Shown here: positions 54,897-63,447 of the stretch, piece by piece
How positions within the stretch are numbered: position 1 is the first letter of the stretch
Layout of the letters: each line of letters opens with the position of its first letter
Assembly (NCBI RefSeq): GCF_002270055.1
Contig: NZ_NIBG01000006.1
Coordinates: 62,001 to 126,000, forward strand
DNA: 64,000 nucleotides
Direction: 5' to 3'
From: Anaeromicrobium sediminis
GTDB lineage: Bacteria > Bacillota > Clostridia > Peptostreptococcales > Thermotaleaceae
Notes under the pieces: model-generated
Databases searched by the model: none
The model's input: only the letters and a program-made list of their open reading frames with translations
What the model was told of the DNA's origin: nothing
Position numbers and translations under genes: made by a program

Positions 54897-56519
54897 GTGA
54901 AAAAACTAATATTAGATGGCAGAAATTTGACAATAAAAGATGTGATTAAGGTTGCAAGGGAAAACTTGCAAGTTGAGATTCATGAGGAATCTAGAAATGA
55001 AATAGTTAAAGTTAGAGACTATATAGAAAAAAATTGGATTAGAAGTGATGCTCCACCTGTATATGGATTTAATACGGGAGTAGGAAAATTAAAAGACTAT
55101 AACATTAGTATGGAGGAAAACGATACATTTCAGAATAATATAGTAATGTCCCATTGTGGTGGTGTAGGTGAGCCAGCCTCAGAAGAGTTAGTAAGAGCTA
55201 CTATGCTCGTAAGAATAAATGCCTTTTGTCAGGGGGTATCAGGATTAAGGATGGAAGTAATAGATAGACTTCTTGAAATATTAAACAAGGGAGTCCATCC
55301 AGTAATTCCAATTCAAGGATCTGTAGGAGCTTGTGGAGATTTAGCACCATTAGCACATATGGCTTCTGTGTTAATTGGTTATGAAGAAGCAGAAGCATAT
55401 TATGAAGGGGTTAAAATGAGTGCACCTGAGGCATTACAAAAAGCTGGTATTACACCTATTAAGTATCAACTAAAGGCAAAGGATTGTTTAGCTCTTATTA
55501 ATGGAACGACCATGTTTGCTGCAATGGCTGCTCTGAATTATTATGATGCGGACAGAATAGTAAGAGAAGCAGAAATTTCCGGCTCATTAAGTCTTGAAGC
55601 CATGCGTGGAGAAATGGCTGCCTTTGATGAAAGAATTCATAAGGTTAGAAGACAAAAGGGGCAAATTGATTGTGCTTCAAATGTAAGAAATATAGTAAAG
55701 GATAGTATGCGTGTTACGGAAAAAGCTAGAATGGTTCATTTAAAGCATGATGTACTTCATCCGGTCTACCAACCAAGGGTGCAAGATTTATACTCTCTAC
55801 GTTGTATGGCACAAGTACAAGGGGCATGTAGAGACAATATGGCCTATGCTAAAGATTTACTAGAAAAAGAAATAAATGCAGCTACTGATAATCCATTAGT
55901 ATTTTGGAATGACAAGGGAGAATTGGAATTCTTAAGTGGTGGTAATTTCCATGGAGAACCTATTGCCTTTGCCATGGATATAGTAGCCATGTCCTTAGCT
56001 GAAATAGGAAATATATCTGAAAGAAGAATATTTAGTTTATGTGACTCTGCATTAAATTATGGTCTGCCGCCAATGTTGGTAGGAGAGCCTGTGGGGTTAA
56101 ATTGTGGTTACCCAGTTATATCTTGTGCTGCAGCAGCATTAGCATCAGAAAATAAGACTTTATGTTTCCCAGCAAGTGTAGATACTATTCCAACTAAGAG
56201 TAATCAAGAGGATCATGTTAGTATGGCACCATGGGCATGTAGAAAGGTAAAACAAATCATAAATAATATTCACCAAATATTAGGAATAGAGTACTTATTA
56301 GCAGCAAGAGCTATCTTTGTAACAGAAGAACACTTGGGCCGATTTGATTTGGGAAAGGGAACACAAATTGCATATGAAATTTTAAGAAATGAAATTGAGT
56401 TCAAAATGAACGATAGTTATATGCCAGCTCAATCTAAGCCAGCCATATCCCTTGCTAAGAGCGGAAAAATACTAGATAAAGTTTATGAATGTGTGAGTGG
56501 TTTGATTAATATACACTAA
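54897..56519 (+). CDS. Histidine/aromatic ammonia-lyase family enzyme with Ala-Cys-Gly MIO motif
   Basis: A 540-residue lyase closest in motifs to histidine ammonia-lyase: Tyr56 in VYGFNTGVG, SH86 in the substrate-side loop MSHCGGVGEP, N202GT, DNPLVF, and KSNQEDHVSM. These enzymes remove ammonia from His (or Phe/Tyr) through a 4-methylideneimidazolone cofactor made from an Ala-Ser-Gly triplet. Here the triplet is Ala145-Cys146-Gly147 (codon TGT at 55332). A Ser-to-Cys change in a bacterial histidine lyase is reported to keep activity, so it may still be functional. GTG start with GGAGGAG upstream. No hutU, hutI or hutG is nearby. Confidence 0.9.
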   Translation: MKKLILDGRNLTIKDVIKVARENLQVEIHEESRNEIVKVRDYIEKNWIRSDAPPVYGFNTGVGKLKDYNISMEENDTFQNNIVMSHCGGVGEPASEELVRATMLVRINAFCQGVSGLRMEVIDRLLEILNKGVHPVIPIQGSVGACGDLAPLAHMASVLIGYEEAEAYYEGVKMSAPEALQKAGITPIKYQLKAKDCLALINGTTMFAAMAALNYYDADRIVREAEISGSLSLEAMRGEMAAFDERIHKVRRQKGQIDCASNVRNIVKDSMRVTEKARMVHLKHDVLHPVYQPRVQDLYSLRCMAQVQGACRDNMAYAKDLLEKEINAATDNPLVFWNDKGELEFLSGGNFHGEPIAFAMDIVAMSLAEIGNISERRIFSLCDSALNYGLPPMLVGEPVGLNCGYPVISCAAAALASENKTLCFPASVDTIPTKSNQEDHVSMAPWACRKVKQIINNIHQILGIEYLLAARAIFVTEEHLGRFDLGKGTQIAYEILRNEIEFKMNDSYMPAQSKPAISLAKSGKILDKVYECVSGLINIH

Positions 56520-56661
56520 ACCTTATACGTGATGCTAAGTATATAAATTATATAAGAATATTAAACTTATTTAGCATTACATTAATTATAAGACTTAAAT
56601 TAATATTAAAAATTTATGGAAAGTTTTCTGAAGATTATGACTATGCAAAGGAGAGGATAAT

Positions 56662-58059
56662 ATGGATAGTAAAATTAAAAAAGTATCATTCCATAAGTCA
56701 TTATTTGTTTTTAGTTTCTTAATTGTATCCTTATTGGCTACTATAAAAGTATTTGATGGGGGCCCTCATATTCCCATATTAGTGTCTGCCATTGTGGCAG
56801 CTATAGTTGCTGTATTAGATGGATTTAAATGGAGTGATATAGAAAGTGGTATTATAGACACTATAAAGGCATCTATGCAAGCAATATTAATTCTGATGAT
56901 AATTGGTAGCTTAATAGGAACATGGATATTAGGTGGTATTGTACCTGCCATGATATTTTATGGACTAAAAATATTATCACCAGGTATATTTTTAATAGCC
57001 ACATGTTTAATTTGTTCTATCATATCTGTAGCCACAGGAAGTTCCTGGTCAACTATGGGAACTGTAGGTATAGCTTTATTAGGAATCGGAACAGGGCTTG
57101 GAATTCCTACAGGAATGATTGCTGGAGCTATAATTTCTGGCGCATATTTTGGAGATAAGATGTCACCCCTATCAGATACTACAAACCTTGCACCTGCCAT
57201 GGCTGGAGCAGATTTGTTTGATCATATAAAACATATGATATTTACTACAGGCCCAAGTTATATTATTACTTTAGTATTCTATGGAGTATTAGGTATGAAA
57301 TTTGCTGGAAAATCCATAGATGCGGTTAGTATAAATACTATATTATCTGCCTTAAATGATGAATTCTTTATTAGTCCTATTTTACTGTTAGCACCATTAT
57401 TAATAATTTTTATGGTTGCGAAGAAAGTTCCAGCTTTACCAGGTCTTATAGGGGGAAGTGTATTGGGAGCCTTGTTTGGAACTGTATTTCAAGGAGCTAG
57501 CATTAGTAAAGTGATTGCATCGGCCCATTATGGATATTCTACAGATACGGGTATTGAAGTGGTAAATAAGCTTTTGAACCGTGGAGGAATCCATAGCATG
57601 ATGTGGACCGTATCACTTATACTAATAGCATTATCCTTTGCTGGTGTAGTTGAAAGAACTGGAATGGTAAAAGCTATTGTTGATAGAATATTAAAACTTG
57701 CAAAGAATGACGGATCCTTAATAACAGCCACCATATGCACTTGTATATTTACTAACTTTGCAACGGGAGTTCAATATGTGGCTCTAGTATTACCAGGAAG
57801 AATGTTTAAAGATGTTTATAGGGAGAGAGGGCTTGCACCTAAGAATTTATCTAGAGCATTAGAAGATTCAGGTACATTAGTAGCACCTTTAGTTCCGTGG
57901 AGTACAGATGCAGCATTTATAATGGGAGCCTTAAGCATAAGTCCATACGTTTATATTCCTTATGCCATATTAAATTTAGTAAACCCTATTGTATCTATAA
58001 TTATAGGTAATTTAGGATGGACTATTGAAAAAATAGATAATAAAGGGCAGACGGCTTAA
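56662..58059 (+). CDS. NhaC-family Na+/H+ or solute antiporter
   Basis: A 465-residue membrane protein with about eleven to twelve helices and NhaC family blocks (IISGAYFGDKMSPLSDTTNLAPAMAG, FTNFATGVQYVALVLPGRMFKD, ALEDSGTLVAPLVPWSTDAAFIMG). Members exchange Na+ with H+ or swap organic acids (for example malate/lactate). Its position 142 bp after the ammonia-lyase gene suggests exchange of the amino acid with its deaminated acid, such as histidine/urocanate; this is inference. RBS AGGAGAGG. Its stop overlaps the convergent downstream gene by four bases. Confidence 0.88.
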   Translation: MDSKIKKVSFHKSLFVFSFLIVSLLATIKVFDGGPHIPILVSAIVAAIVAVLDGFKWSDIESGIIDTIKASMQAILILMIIGSLIGTWILGGIVPAMIFYGLKILSPGIFLIATCLICSIISVATGSSWSTMGTVGIALLGIGTGLGIPTGMIAGAIISGAYFGDKMSPLSDTTNLAPAMAGADLFDHIKHMIFTTGPSYIITLVFYGVLGMKFAGKSIDAVSINTILSALNDEFFISPILLLAPLLIIFMVAKKVPALPGLIGGSVLGALFGTVFQGASISKVIASAHYGYSTDTGIEVVNKLLNRGGIHSMMWTVSLILIALSFAGVVERTGMVKAIVDRILKLAKNDGSLITATICTCIFTNFATGVQYVALVLPGRMFKDVYRERGLAPKNLSRALEDSGTLVAPLVPWSTDAAFIMGALSISPYVYIPYAILNLVNPIVSIIIGNLGWTIEKIDNKGQTA

Positions 58060-58376
58060 AGCTTAGAAAAGCCATATAAACATAATGTTTTAATATGCAT
58101 AACAACAGGTATTATTTGAATAGACAAGGGGATGACAAGTATTTTTTTAAAGTACTTTTTATCCCTATACTTTTCTATGGATTTAAATAATGTAACAAAA
58201 AATAAGGCCAATAATATTCTTAAGAAAATCCCTTCTAAAAAGGGACGATCCATAAAATTATTCATAAAAGGATTCATTTCTGTAGCAATATTTAATATAT
58301 GAATTTCAATATATGTGACAATATAATCAATTACCATTAAAAAAGATAATAAGCACAATATAAGATTAATACTCAT
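58056..58376 (-). CDS. Small membrane protein, DUF5658-like
   Basis: A 106-residue protein with three to four hydrophobic helices. The pattern of an early DYIVTYIEIHI helix followed by EMNPFMNNFMD resembles DUF5658 proteins (D-x3-T ... E-x-NP). Function unknown. RBS AGGAGGTG seven bases before the ATG. Its 3' end overlaps that of the antiporter gene tail to tail. Confidence 0.72.
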   Translation of the reverse strand: MSINLILCLLSFLMVIDYIVTYIEIHILNIATEMNPFMNNFMDRPFLEGIFLRILLALFFVTLFKSIEKYRDKKYFKKILVIPLSIQIIPVVMHIKTLCLYGFSKL

Positions 58377-58447
58377 ATAAACACCTCCTAGTATTTATAT
58401 GAGTATTAACTATTTCATATGAGTTTATAAGGAAAATAATGTGATAT

Positions 58448-58843
58448 TTATATTTTTGATATAAGTAATTCTGTATAGCCTGTAGATGAATCAAATTCTC
58501 TAGAAAAAATAGTGTCAGGTAATGATCCAATAACTATTTCAGCTGTAGTATTTATTAAACATCCATCCATTAAGTGACCTCCAAAGACCATTCCATCCTT
58601 AGTAGAAAGGGAAATATGAAGGTGAACTCCATCCTTTGAAAGGGTTCCGCTTAAAGATAGAATTTCTAACTTTTCATCAAAAGCTTTAGTACTAACCCCA
58701 TCTGCTAGCCTAATAGTGCCTTTATATATACAACCTACACAGGTAAGTATTATTCCTGCACTTATGTTATTTTCTTTCGTAAACTCCACCAATTTTTCTT
58801 TTAAATCCATATGTTTAGTGAGTCTTAAACTATGAGTAACCAT
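58448..58843 (-). CDS. PPC (DUF296) domain protein
   Basis: A 131-residue protein consisting of one PPC/DUF296 domain: SLRLTKHMDLKEKLVEF, AGIILTCVGCIYKGTIRLADG, LSGTLSKDGVHLHISLSTKDG and GGHLMDGCLINTTAEIVIG. In plants this fold is found in AT-hook DNA-binding proteins; bacterial stand-alone forms are trimers of unknown, possibly regulatory, role. ATG ending at 58843 with GGAGG six bases upstream; the TTG four codons earlier falls in that site. Transcribed divergently from the lacI-type gene. Confidence 0.88.
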   Translation of the reverse strand: MVTHSLRLTKHMDLKEKLVEFTKENNISAGIILTCVGCIYKGTIRLADGVSTKAFDEKLEILSLSGTLSKDGVHLHISLSTKDGMVFGGHLMDGCLINTTAEIVIGSLPDTIFSREFDSSTGYTELLISKI

Positions 58844-58953
58844 AAAAACCTCCAATTTGATAAAATGAAAAAATTATAATAATAATGTATCACTAAATTG
58901 GTAAAATAGCTACTTGTATAAGTTTTTGGAAAATTATACAAATTAATAATATA

Positions 58954-59036
58954 TTGACATATGAAAACGTTATGCTAAAATAATATTATAATGAAAATTG
59001 GAAACGTTTCCAGTAACGATTCCGAAAACGATTTCA
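58954..59036 (+). promoter_or_regulatory. Promoter and three LacI-family operators of the sugar ABC operon
   Basis: -35 TTGACA (58954-58959) and extended -10 TGCTAAAAT (TAAAAT at 58976-58981), 16-bp spacer. Three sites match the TGNAANCGNTTNCA pattern: TGAAAACGTTATGC (58962-58975) inside the promoter spacer, the perfect palindrome TGGAAACGTTTCCA (58999-59012) and CGAAAACGATTTCA (59023-59036). The first overlaps the promoter and the other two cover the early transcript, fitting autorepression by the LacI-type protein or CcpA-type control. Confidence 0.8.
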
Positions 59037-59052
59037 GAATTGAGGGGAAACT

Positions 59053-60072
59053 ATGAAGGCATTAAATATTAAAGATATAGCAAAGTTGGCAGGGGTTGGG
59101 GTAAGTACCGTATCCAGGGTCCTTAATGATCACCCCGATGTGAAAGCCGCCACTAGAGAAAAGGTATTAAAAGTCATAGATGAAGTGAACTATATACCTA
59201 ATAATAGTGCTAGAAATCTTAAGAGAAGTAACTCAAAGAATATTGGAGTATTAGTAAAAGGTATATATAATCCGTTTTTTGCAGAATTAGTTAATTCTAT
59301 AGAAAAGAGAATTGATGAAGAAGGATATTCTATGATACTTCACTACAACGATGATGTAACTAGTGACCTAGAAGGAGCAATACAATTAATAAAGGAAAAA
59401 AAGCTACAAGGTCTTATTTGTCTAGGTGGAGATTTTAATGATTTAAAAGAAGATAACTTAGTAGAGTTAAACACACCTTTAGTATTATCTTCTATAAATA
59501 TTAATGATGACGTGGATAAAGAGAAGTTTTCTAGTGTGATCATAGAAAATGAAAAATCTTCATACGATGCAGTAGAGTATCTTTGCAAACTAGGACATGA
59601 ACATATTGGCATTATAACTACTGGTGAAGGAGATACGAATGTAGGACAGTTAAGGCATAAAGGGTATAAGAGAGCCCTTAGGGAGTATGACATAGATCCG
59701 AAGGATGATTTAGTAGAGTTTGGTGATTATAGTTTTAAATCTGGATTTGAAGCTATGAACAAACTACTAGATAGAAATGAAAATATAACAGCAGTTTTTG
59801 CCATATCAGATATTATGGCCATAGGAGCTGCTAAGGCGATCTTAAGTAGAGGGTATAAAATACCTGAGGACATATCCATAATAGGATTTGACGGATTAGA
59901 GTTTGGAGAATATTTTCATCCATCCATAACCACTGTTAAACAGCCACGTGAAGAGATGGGAGAAAAAAGTATAGAAATACTTATGAATTTAATAAAGGGA
60001 AAGAAAGAACAGGAACATATAGTACTTAAGACAGAATTACTAGAAAGAGAATCATGTAAAAAAGTAAGGTAG
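59053..60072 (+). CDS. LacI-family transcriptional regulator
   Basis: A 339-residue repressor. Helix-turn-helix and hinge at 1-60 (NIKDIAKLAGVGVSTVSRVLND, then NNSARNLKRSNS) and a periplasmic-binding-type ligand domain (IGVLVKGIYNPFF, GHEHIGIIT, VFAISDIMAIGAA, IIGFDGLEFGEYF). It is the first gene of the sugar uptake operon and should repress it through the three operators upstream, releasing on binding a sugar. RBS GAGGGG; 10 bp to the ATPase gene. Confidence 0.93.
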   Translation: MKALNIKDIAKLAGVGVSTVSRVLNDHPDVKAATREKVLKVIDEVNYIPNNSARNLKRSNSKNIGVLVKGIYNPFFAELVNSIEKRIDEEGYSMILHYNDDVTSDLEGAIQLIKEKKLQGLICLGGDFNDLKEDNLVELNTPLVLSSININDDVDKEKFSSVIIENEKSSYDAVEYLCKLGHEHIGIITTGEGDTNVGQLRHKGYKRALREYDIDPKDDLVEFGDYSFKSGFEAMNKLLDRNENITAVFAISDIMAIGAAKAILSRGYKIPEDISIIGFDGLEFGEYFHPSITTVKQPREEMGEKSIEILMNLIKGKKEQEHIVLKTELLERESCKKVR

Positions 60073-60082
60073 GAGGAATAAT

Positions 60083-61183
60083 ATGGCTAAGGTAACTTTA
60101 AAGGATGTGGAAAAGGTTTACCCAAATGGTTTTAAAGCAGTTCACGGAATAGATCTAGATATAAAAGATGGGGAATTTATGGTATTCGTAGGACCATCTG
60201 GCTGTGCAAAATCTACAACTTTAAGAATGATAGCAGGTCTTGAAAGTATAAGTGGAGGGACCATATCAATCGGAGATAGAGTCGTAAATGATGTGGCACC
60301 GAAAGATAGAAAGATAGCTATGGTTTTTCAAAATTATGCCTTATATCCTCATATGACCGTTTATGATAATATGGCATTTTCGTTAAAAATGAAGAAAATG
60401 CCTAAAGATGAAATTAATAAAAGAGTTACAGAGGCAGCAAAAGCCTTAGAGTTAGAGGATTTACTAAAGAGAAAGCCTAAACAATTATCAGGTGGTCAAA
60501 GACAAAGGGTTGCAGTTGGCCGTGCCATAGTTAGGGATCCAGAAGTATTCTTATTTGATGAACCCTTATCAAACTTAGATGCAAAGTTAAGAGTTCACAT
60601 GAGAGTTCAATTATCTCAACTTCATCAAAAGTTAAAGACTACCATGATTTATGTAACCCATGATCAAGTAGAAGCCATGACTATGGGAGATAGAATATGT
60701 GTACTAGACAAGGGAAACATAATGCAAGTAGACACGCCACTTAATCTATATCATTACCCAGAAAACAAGTTTGTAGCAGGATTCATTGGTTCACCTGCCA
60801 TGAACTTAATAAAGGGGAAGTTAGTTAAAAGAAATGATGATTTAATGGTGGAAGTAAATGATACATTATTAAAATTATCAAAAGAAAAGGCTGAAAAAGT
60901 TAAAGACCATGTTGGCAAAGAAGTATGGTTTGGTATAAGACCAGAGTATATAGGTCTTAAAGAAGAAGGGTCTAGGGCGAAAATGGATGGATTAGTTGAA
61001 GTATTAGAACATATGGGAAATGAAACATTCATATACTTTAAGCTAGGTGAATTACAGATCACATCTAGAATAGATTCGCTAGATTCTAAATTGTTAAAAA
61101 CTAATACTAAGGCTGCTTTTTATGTGGACATGGATAAGTGTCATATATTTGATTATGATACTGAAAAAAATATAAGCTTATAA
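60083..61183 (+). CDS. Sugar ABC transporter ATP-binding protein (MsmK/UgpC type)
   Basis: A 366-residue ATPase with signature LSGGQRQR, Walker B LFDEP, switch VTHD and a C-terminal MalK-like TOBE/OB domain (~235-366, GIRPEYIGL). These proteins power CUT1 carbohydrate importers and can serve several of them. The Walker A reads GPSGCAKST: Gly is replaced by Ala at residue 42 (codon GCA at 60206), a variant I have seen in related sugar ATPases, so it is probably active. RBS AGGAGG. Confidence 0.92.
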   Translation: MAKVTLKDVEKVYPNGFKAVHGIDLDIKDGEFMVFVGPSGCAKSTTLRMIAGLESISGGTISIGDRVVNDVAPKDRKIAMVFQNYALYPHMTVYDNMAFSLKMKKMPKDEINKRVTEAAKALELEDLLKRKPKQLSGGQRQRVAVGRAIVRDPEVFLFDEPLSNLDAKLRVHMRVQLSQLHQKLKTTMIYVTHDQVEAMTMGDRICVLDKGNIMQVDTPLNLYHYPENKFVAGFIGSPAMNLIKGKLVKRNDDLMVEVNDTLLKLSKEKAEKVKDHVGKEVWFGIRPEYIGLKEEGSRAKMDGLVEVLEHMGNETFIYFKLGELQITSRIDSLDSKLLKTNTKAAFYVDMDKCHIFDYDTEKNISL

Positions 61184-61201
61184 AATTAAGGGGGAAGAAA
61201 A

Positions 61202-62527
61202 ATGTTTAAGTCAAAGAGACTATTAGCTTTAACGATCATATTAGTAATGGCTGCTAGTATGTTCTTTACAGGCTGCTCAAAGAAGGAAGAAGTAGCTCAA
61301 GAAACAGGAAAAGTAGAAGTGGATGTATTCCAATTTAAAGTTGAAATAGCAAAGGAATTAGAAAATGCAGCAAGAGATTATGAAGCAGAACATCCAGATG
61401 TTAAGATCAACATTCAAACTGTTGGTGGTGGAGATGACTATGGTGCAGCTCTAAAGGCTAGATTCCAATCTGGAAATGAGCCAGATATATACAACGTTGG
61501 TGGTCCACAAGATCTAAAAGATTGGACTTCAAAGTTAGAAGATTTATCAAATGAGCCATGGGTAGAAAAGGCACTTGACGGAGTATTATCAGGAGCTACT
61601 ATGGACGGAAAAGTTTATGCATTACCATTTAACATTGAAGGATATGGATTCGTATATAATAAGGGAATCTTTGAAGCAGCAGGAATTGATCCTACTAAAA
61701 TAGTAGACTATGCTTCTTTAGAAGAAGCAGTTAAGACATTAGATGGAAAGATTAAAGCAGGAGAATTAAAAGAAAAGTATCCTACGCTAGAAGCTGTATT
61801 TGAGTATGCGGCAAAGGAAACTTGGGTAACAGGATTACACACATCAAATGTGGCACTTAGCCAAGAATTCCCTAGTTCATTAGATGCTTACAACTCTAAA
61901 AACGTGGAGTTTAAGTATGGAGATTCTTTAAAGAAGATAATTGATTTACAAGCAGATTATTCATCAAATGGAAAGACTAGAGCAAAATTAAATGCAGTTG
62001 ACTATTCAACTCAAGTAGAGCAAGGATTAGCAATTGAGCGTGTAGCTATAATCCAACAAGGAAACTGGGTATATGGTGGAGTTAAGAGTATAGATGAAAA
62101 GGTAGCAGATAACTTAGCAATTTTACCAATGCCAGTTGTAGGAGCTAAAGAAGATTCAATTCCAGTGGGAGTTCCAATGCATTGGGCAATCAACAAGGAT
62201 AGTGATGATGCTTCTAAGGCAGCAGCTAAAGATTTCTTAAACTGGTTATACACTTCTGAAAAGGGAAAAGATTATGTAGTTAACAAGTTCTATTTCATTC
62301 CTGCATTTAAAGGATATGAAAACTTTGAGCCACAGGACTCATTAGGAAAAGCAGTTAAAGCCTATGCTGAAGCTGGAAAGACTGTTCCTTGGGTATTCAT
62401 GGGATATCCTACAGGATGGGGAATGGATATGTTAGGAGCAAATATTCAAAAGTATTTAGCAGGAGAAATGACTTGGGATGAATTAATTAAAGACTCTCAA
62501 GAAAGATGGACAAAGGAAAGAAGTTAA
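61202..62527 (+). CDS. Sugar ABC transporter substrate-binding lipoprotein
   Basis: A 441-residue lipoprotein (lipobox FTGC, Cys25) of extracellular solute-binding family 1. Fold markers are VDVFQFKVEIAKELENAARDYE-like opening, GNEPDIYNVGG, YALPFNIEGYGFVYNK and AIIQQGNW-like VAIIQQGNWVYGG. It captures an oligosaccharide for the two permeases encoded downstream. The sugar cannot be named from the sequence. RBS GGGGGAAG. A hairpin before the permease gene probably allows higher expression of this protein. Confidence 0.93.
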   Translation: MFKSKRLLALTIILVMAASMFFTGCSKKEEVAQETGKVEVDVFQFKVEIAKELENAARDYEAEHPDVKINIQTVGGGDDYGAALKARFQSGNEPDIYNVGGPQDLKDWTSKLEDLSNEPWVEKALDGVLSGATMDGKVYALPFNIEGYGFVYNKGIFEAAGIDPTKIVDYASLEEAVKTLDGKIKAGELKEKYPTLEAVFEYAAKETWVTGLHTSNVALSQEFPSSLDAYNSKNVEFKYGDSLKKIIDLQADYSSNGKTRAKLNAVDYSTQVEQGLAIERVAIIQQGNWVYGGVKSIDEKVADNLAILPMPVVGAKEDSIPVGVPMHWAINKDSDDASKAAAKDFLNWLYTSEKGKDYVVNKFYFIPAFKGYENFEPQDSLGKAVKAYAEAGKTVPWVFMGYPTGWGMDMLGANIQKYLAGEMTWDELIKDSQERWTKERS

Positions 62528-62537
62528 TAATCTAAAA

Positions 62538-62566
62538 AAAGAGGGGGAGAGTTCCCCCTCGTTTAA
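62538..62566 (+). terminator. Hairpin between sugar-binding-protein and permease genes
   Basis: Perfect GAGGGGGA/TCCCCCTC stem with a GAGT loop, followed only by GTTTAA, so probably a partial terminator or mRNA stabiliser. Confidence 0.7.
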
Positions 62567-62580
62567 TAAGGAGGCTACTG

Positions 62581-63447
62581 ATGAAAACTTCAAAGGGTTG
62601 GTTTAGTATTTTCGTAGGGCCTATATTATTTGCATTTATTGTAGTAGTAATTATCCCTATGTTTATGGGAGTATATTATTCATTCACTTCTTGGAATGGA
62701 ATAAACAATAATGCCACATGGGTAGGTTTGAAAAATTATGTAGAAATATTCACAGAAGATAAAGAATTTTTAGATGTATTTTTATTCACAGCAAAATTTG
62801 CAATTGTATCTGTAATAAGTATTAATTTAATAGGATTTTTATTGGCCTTACTTGTAACAAAAGGACTTAAAGTAAGTAACTTCCTAAGAAGTGCATTTTT
62901 CTTACCAAATTTAATTGGTGGTCTTATATTAGGATTCATATGGCAGTTTATATTCACCAAGGGCTTTGATGCTGTAGGAGCAAAGCTTGGAATTGAATTT
63001 TTAAGAGGATGGCTTGCAGATACGCAGACAGGATTTTGGGGACTTGTCATATTAATGTCTTGGCAAATGTCCGGATATATGATGGTCATATATATAGCAG
63101 CACTGCAAAACATACCAGACTCACTACTAGAAGCTGCAGAAATAGATGGAGCCGGAAGTTTTGAAAAATTAATTCATATTACTATACCTCTTGTAGCTCC
63201 AGCATTTACTATAGGGTTGTTTTTAACACTATCTAACTCCTTTAAGTTATATGATCAAAACTTATCCTTAACAGGTGGAGGTCCATATAATTCTACTCAA
63301 ATGCTTGCCATGAATATATATAATACGGCATTTAAATTTAATGACTTTGGATTAGCTCAGGCTAAGGCTGTAATATTCTTAATTACAGTGGCAGCAATAT
63401 CAATAACCCAAATTTATTATAGTAAGAAGAAGGAGGTTGAAATGTAA
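62581..63447 (+). CDS. Sugar ABC transporter permease, MalF/UgpA type
   Basis: A 288-residue permease with six helices. The EAA loop is LLEAAEIDGAGSFEKLIHITIPLV and the segment FTSWNGINNNATWVGLKNYVEIF is typical of the first CUT1 permease. It pairs with the permease that starts at its last base. RBS AAGGAGG. Confidence 0.93.
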   Translation: MKTSKGWFSIFVGPILFAFIVVVIIPMFMGVYYSFTSWNGINNNATWVGLKNYVEIFTEDKEFLDVFLFTAKFAIVSVISINLIGFLLALLVTKGLKVSNFLRSAFFLPNLIGGLILGFIWQFIFTKGFDAVGAKLGIEFLRGWLADTQTGFWGLVILMSWQMSGYMMVIYIAALQNIPDSLLEAAEIDGAGSFEKLIHITIPLVAPAFTIGLFLTLSNSFKLYDQNLSLTGGGPYNSTQMLAMNIYNTAFKFNDFGLAQAKAVIFLITVAAISITQIYYSKKKEVEM

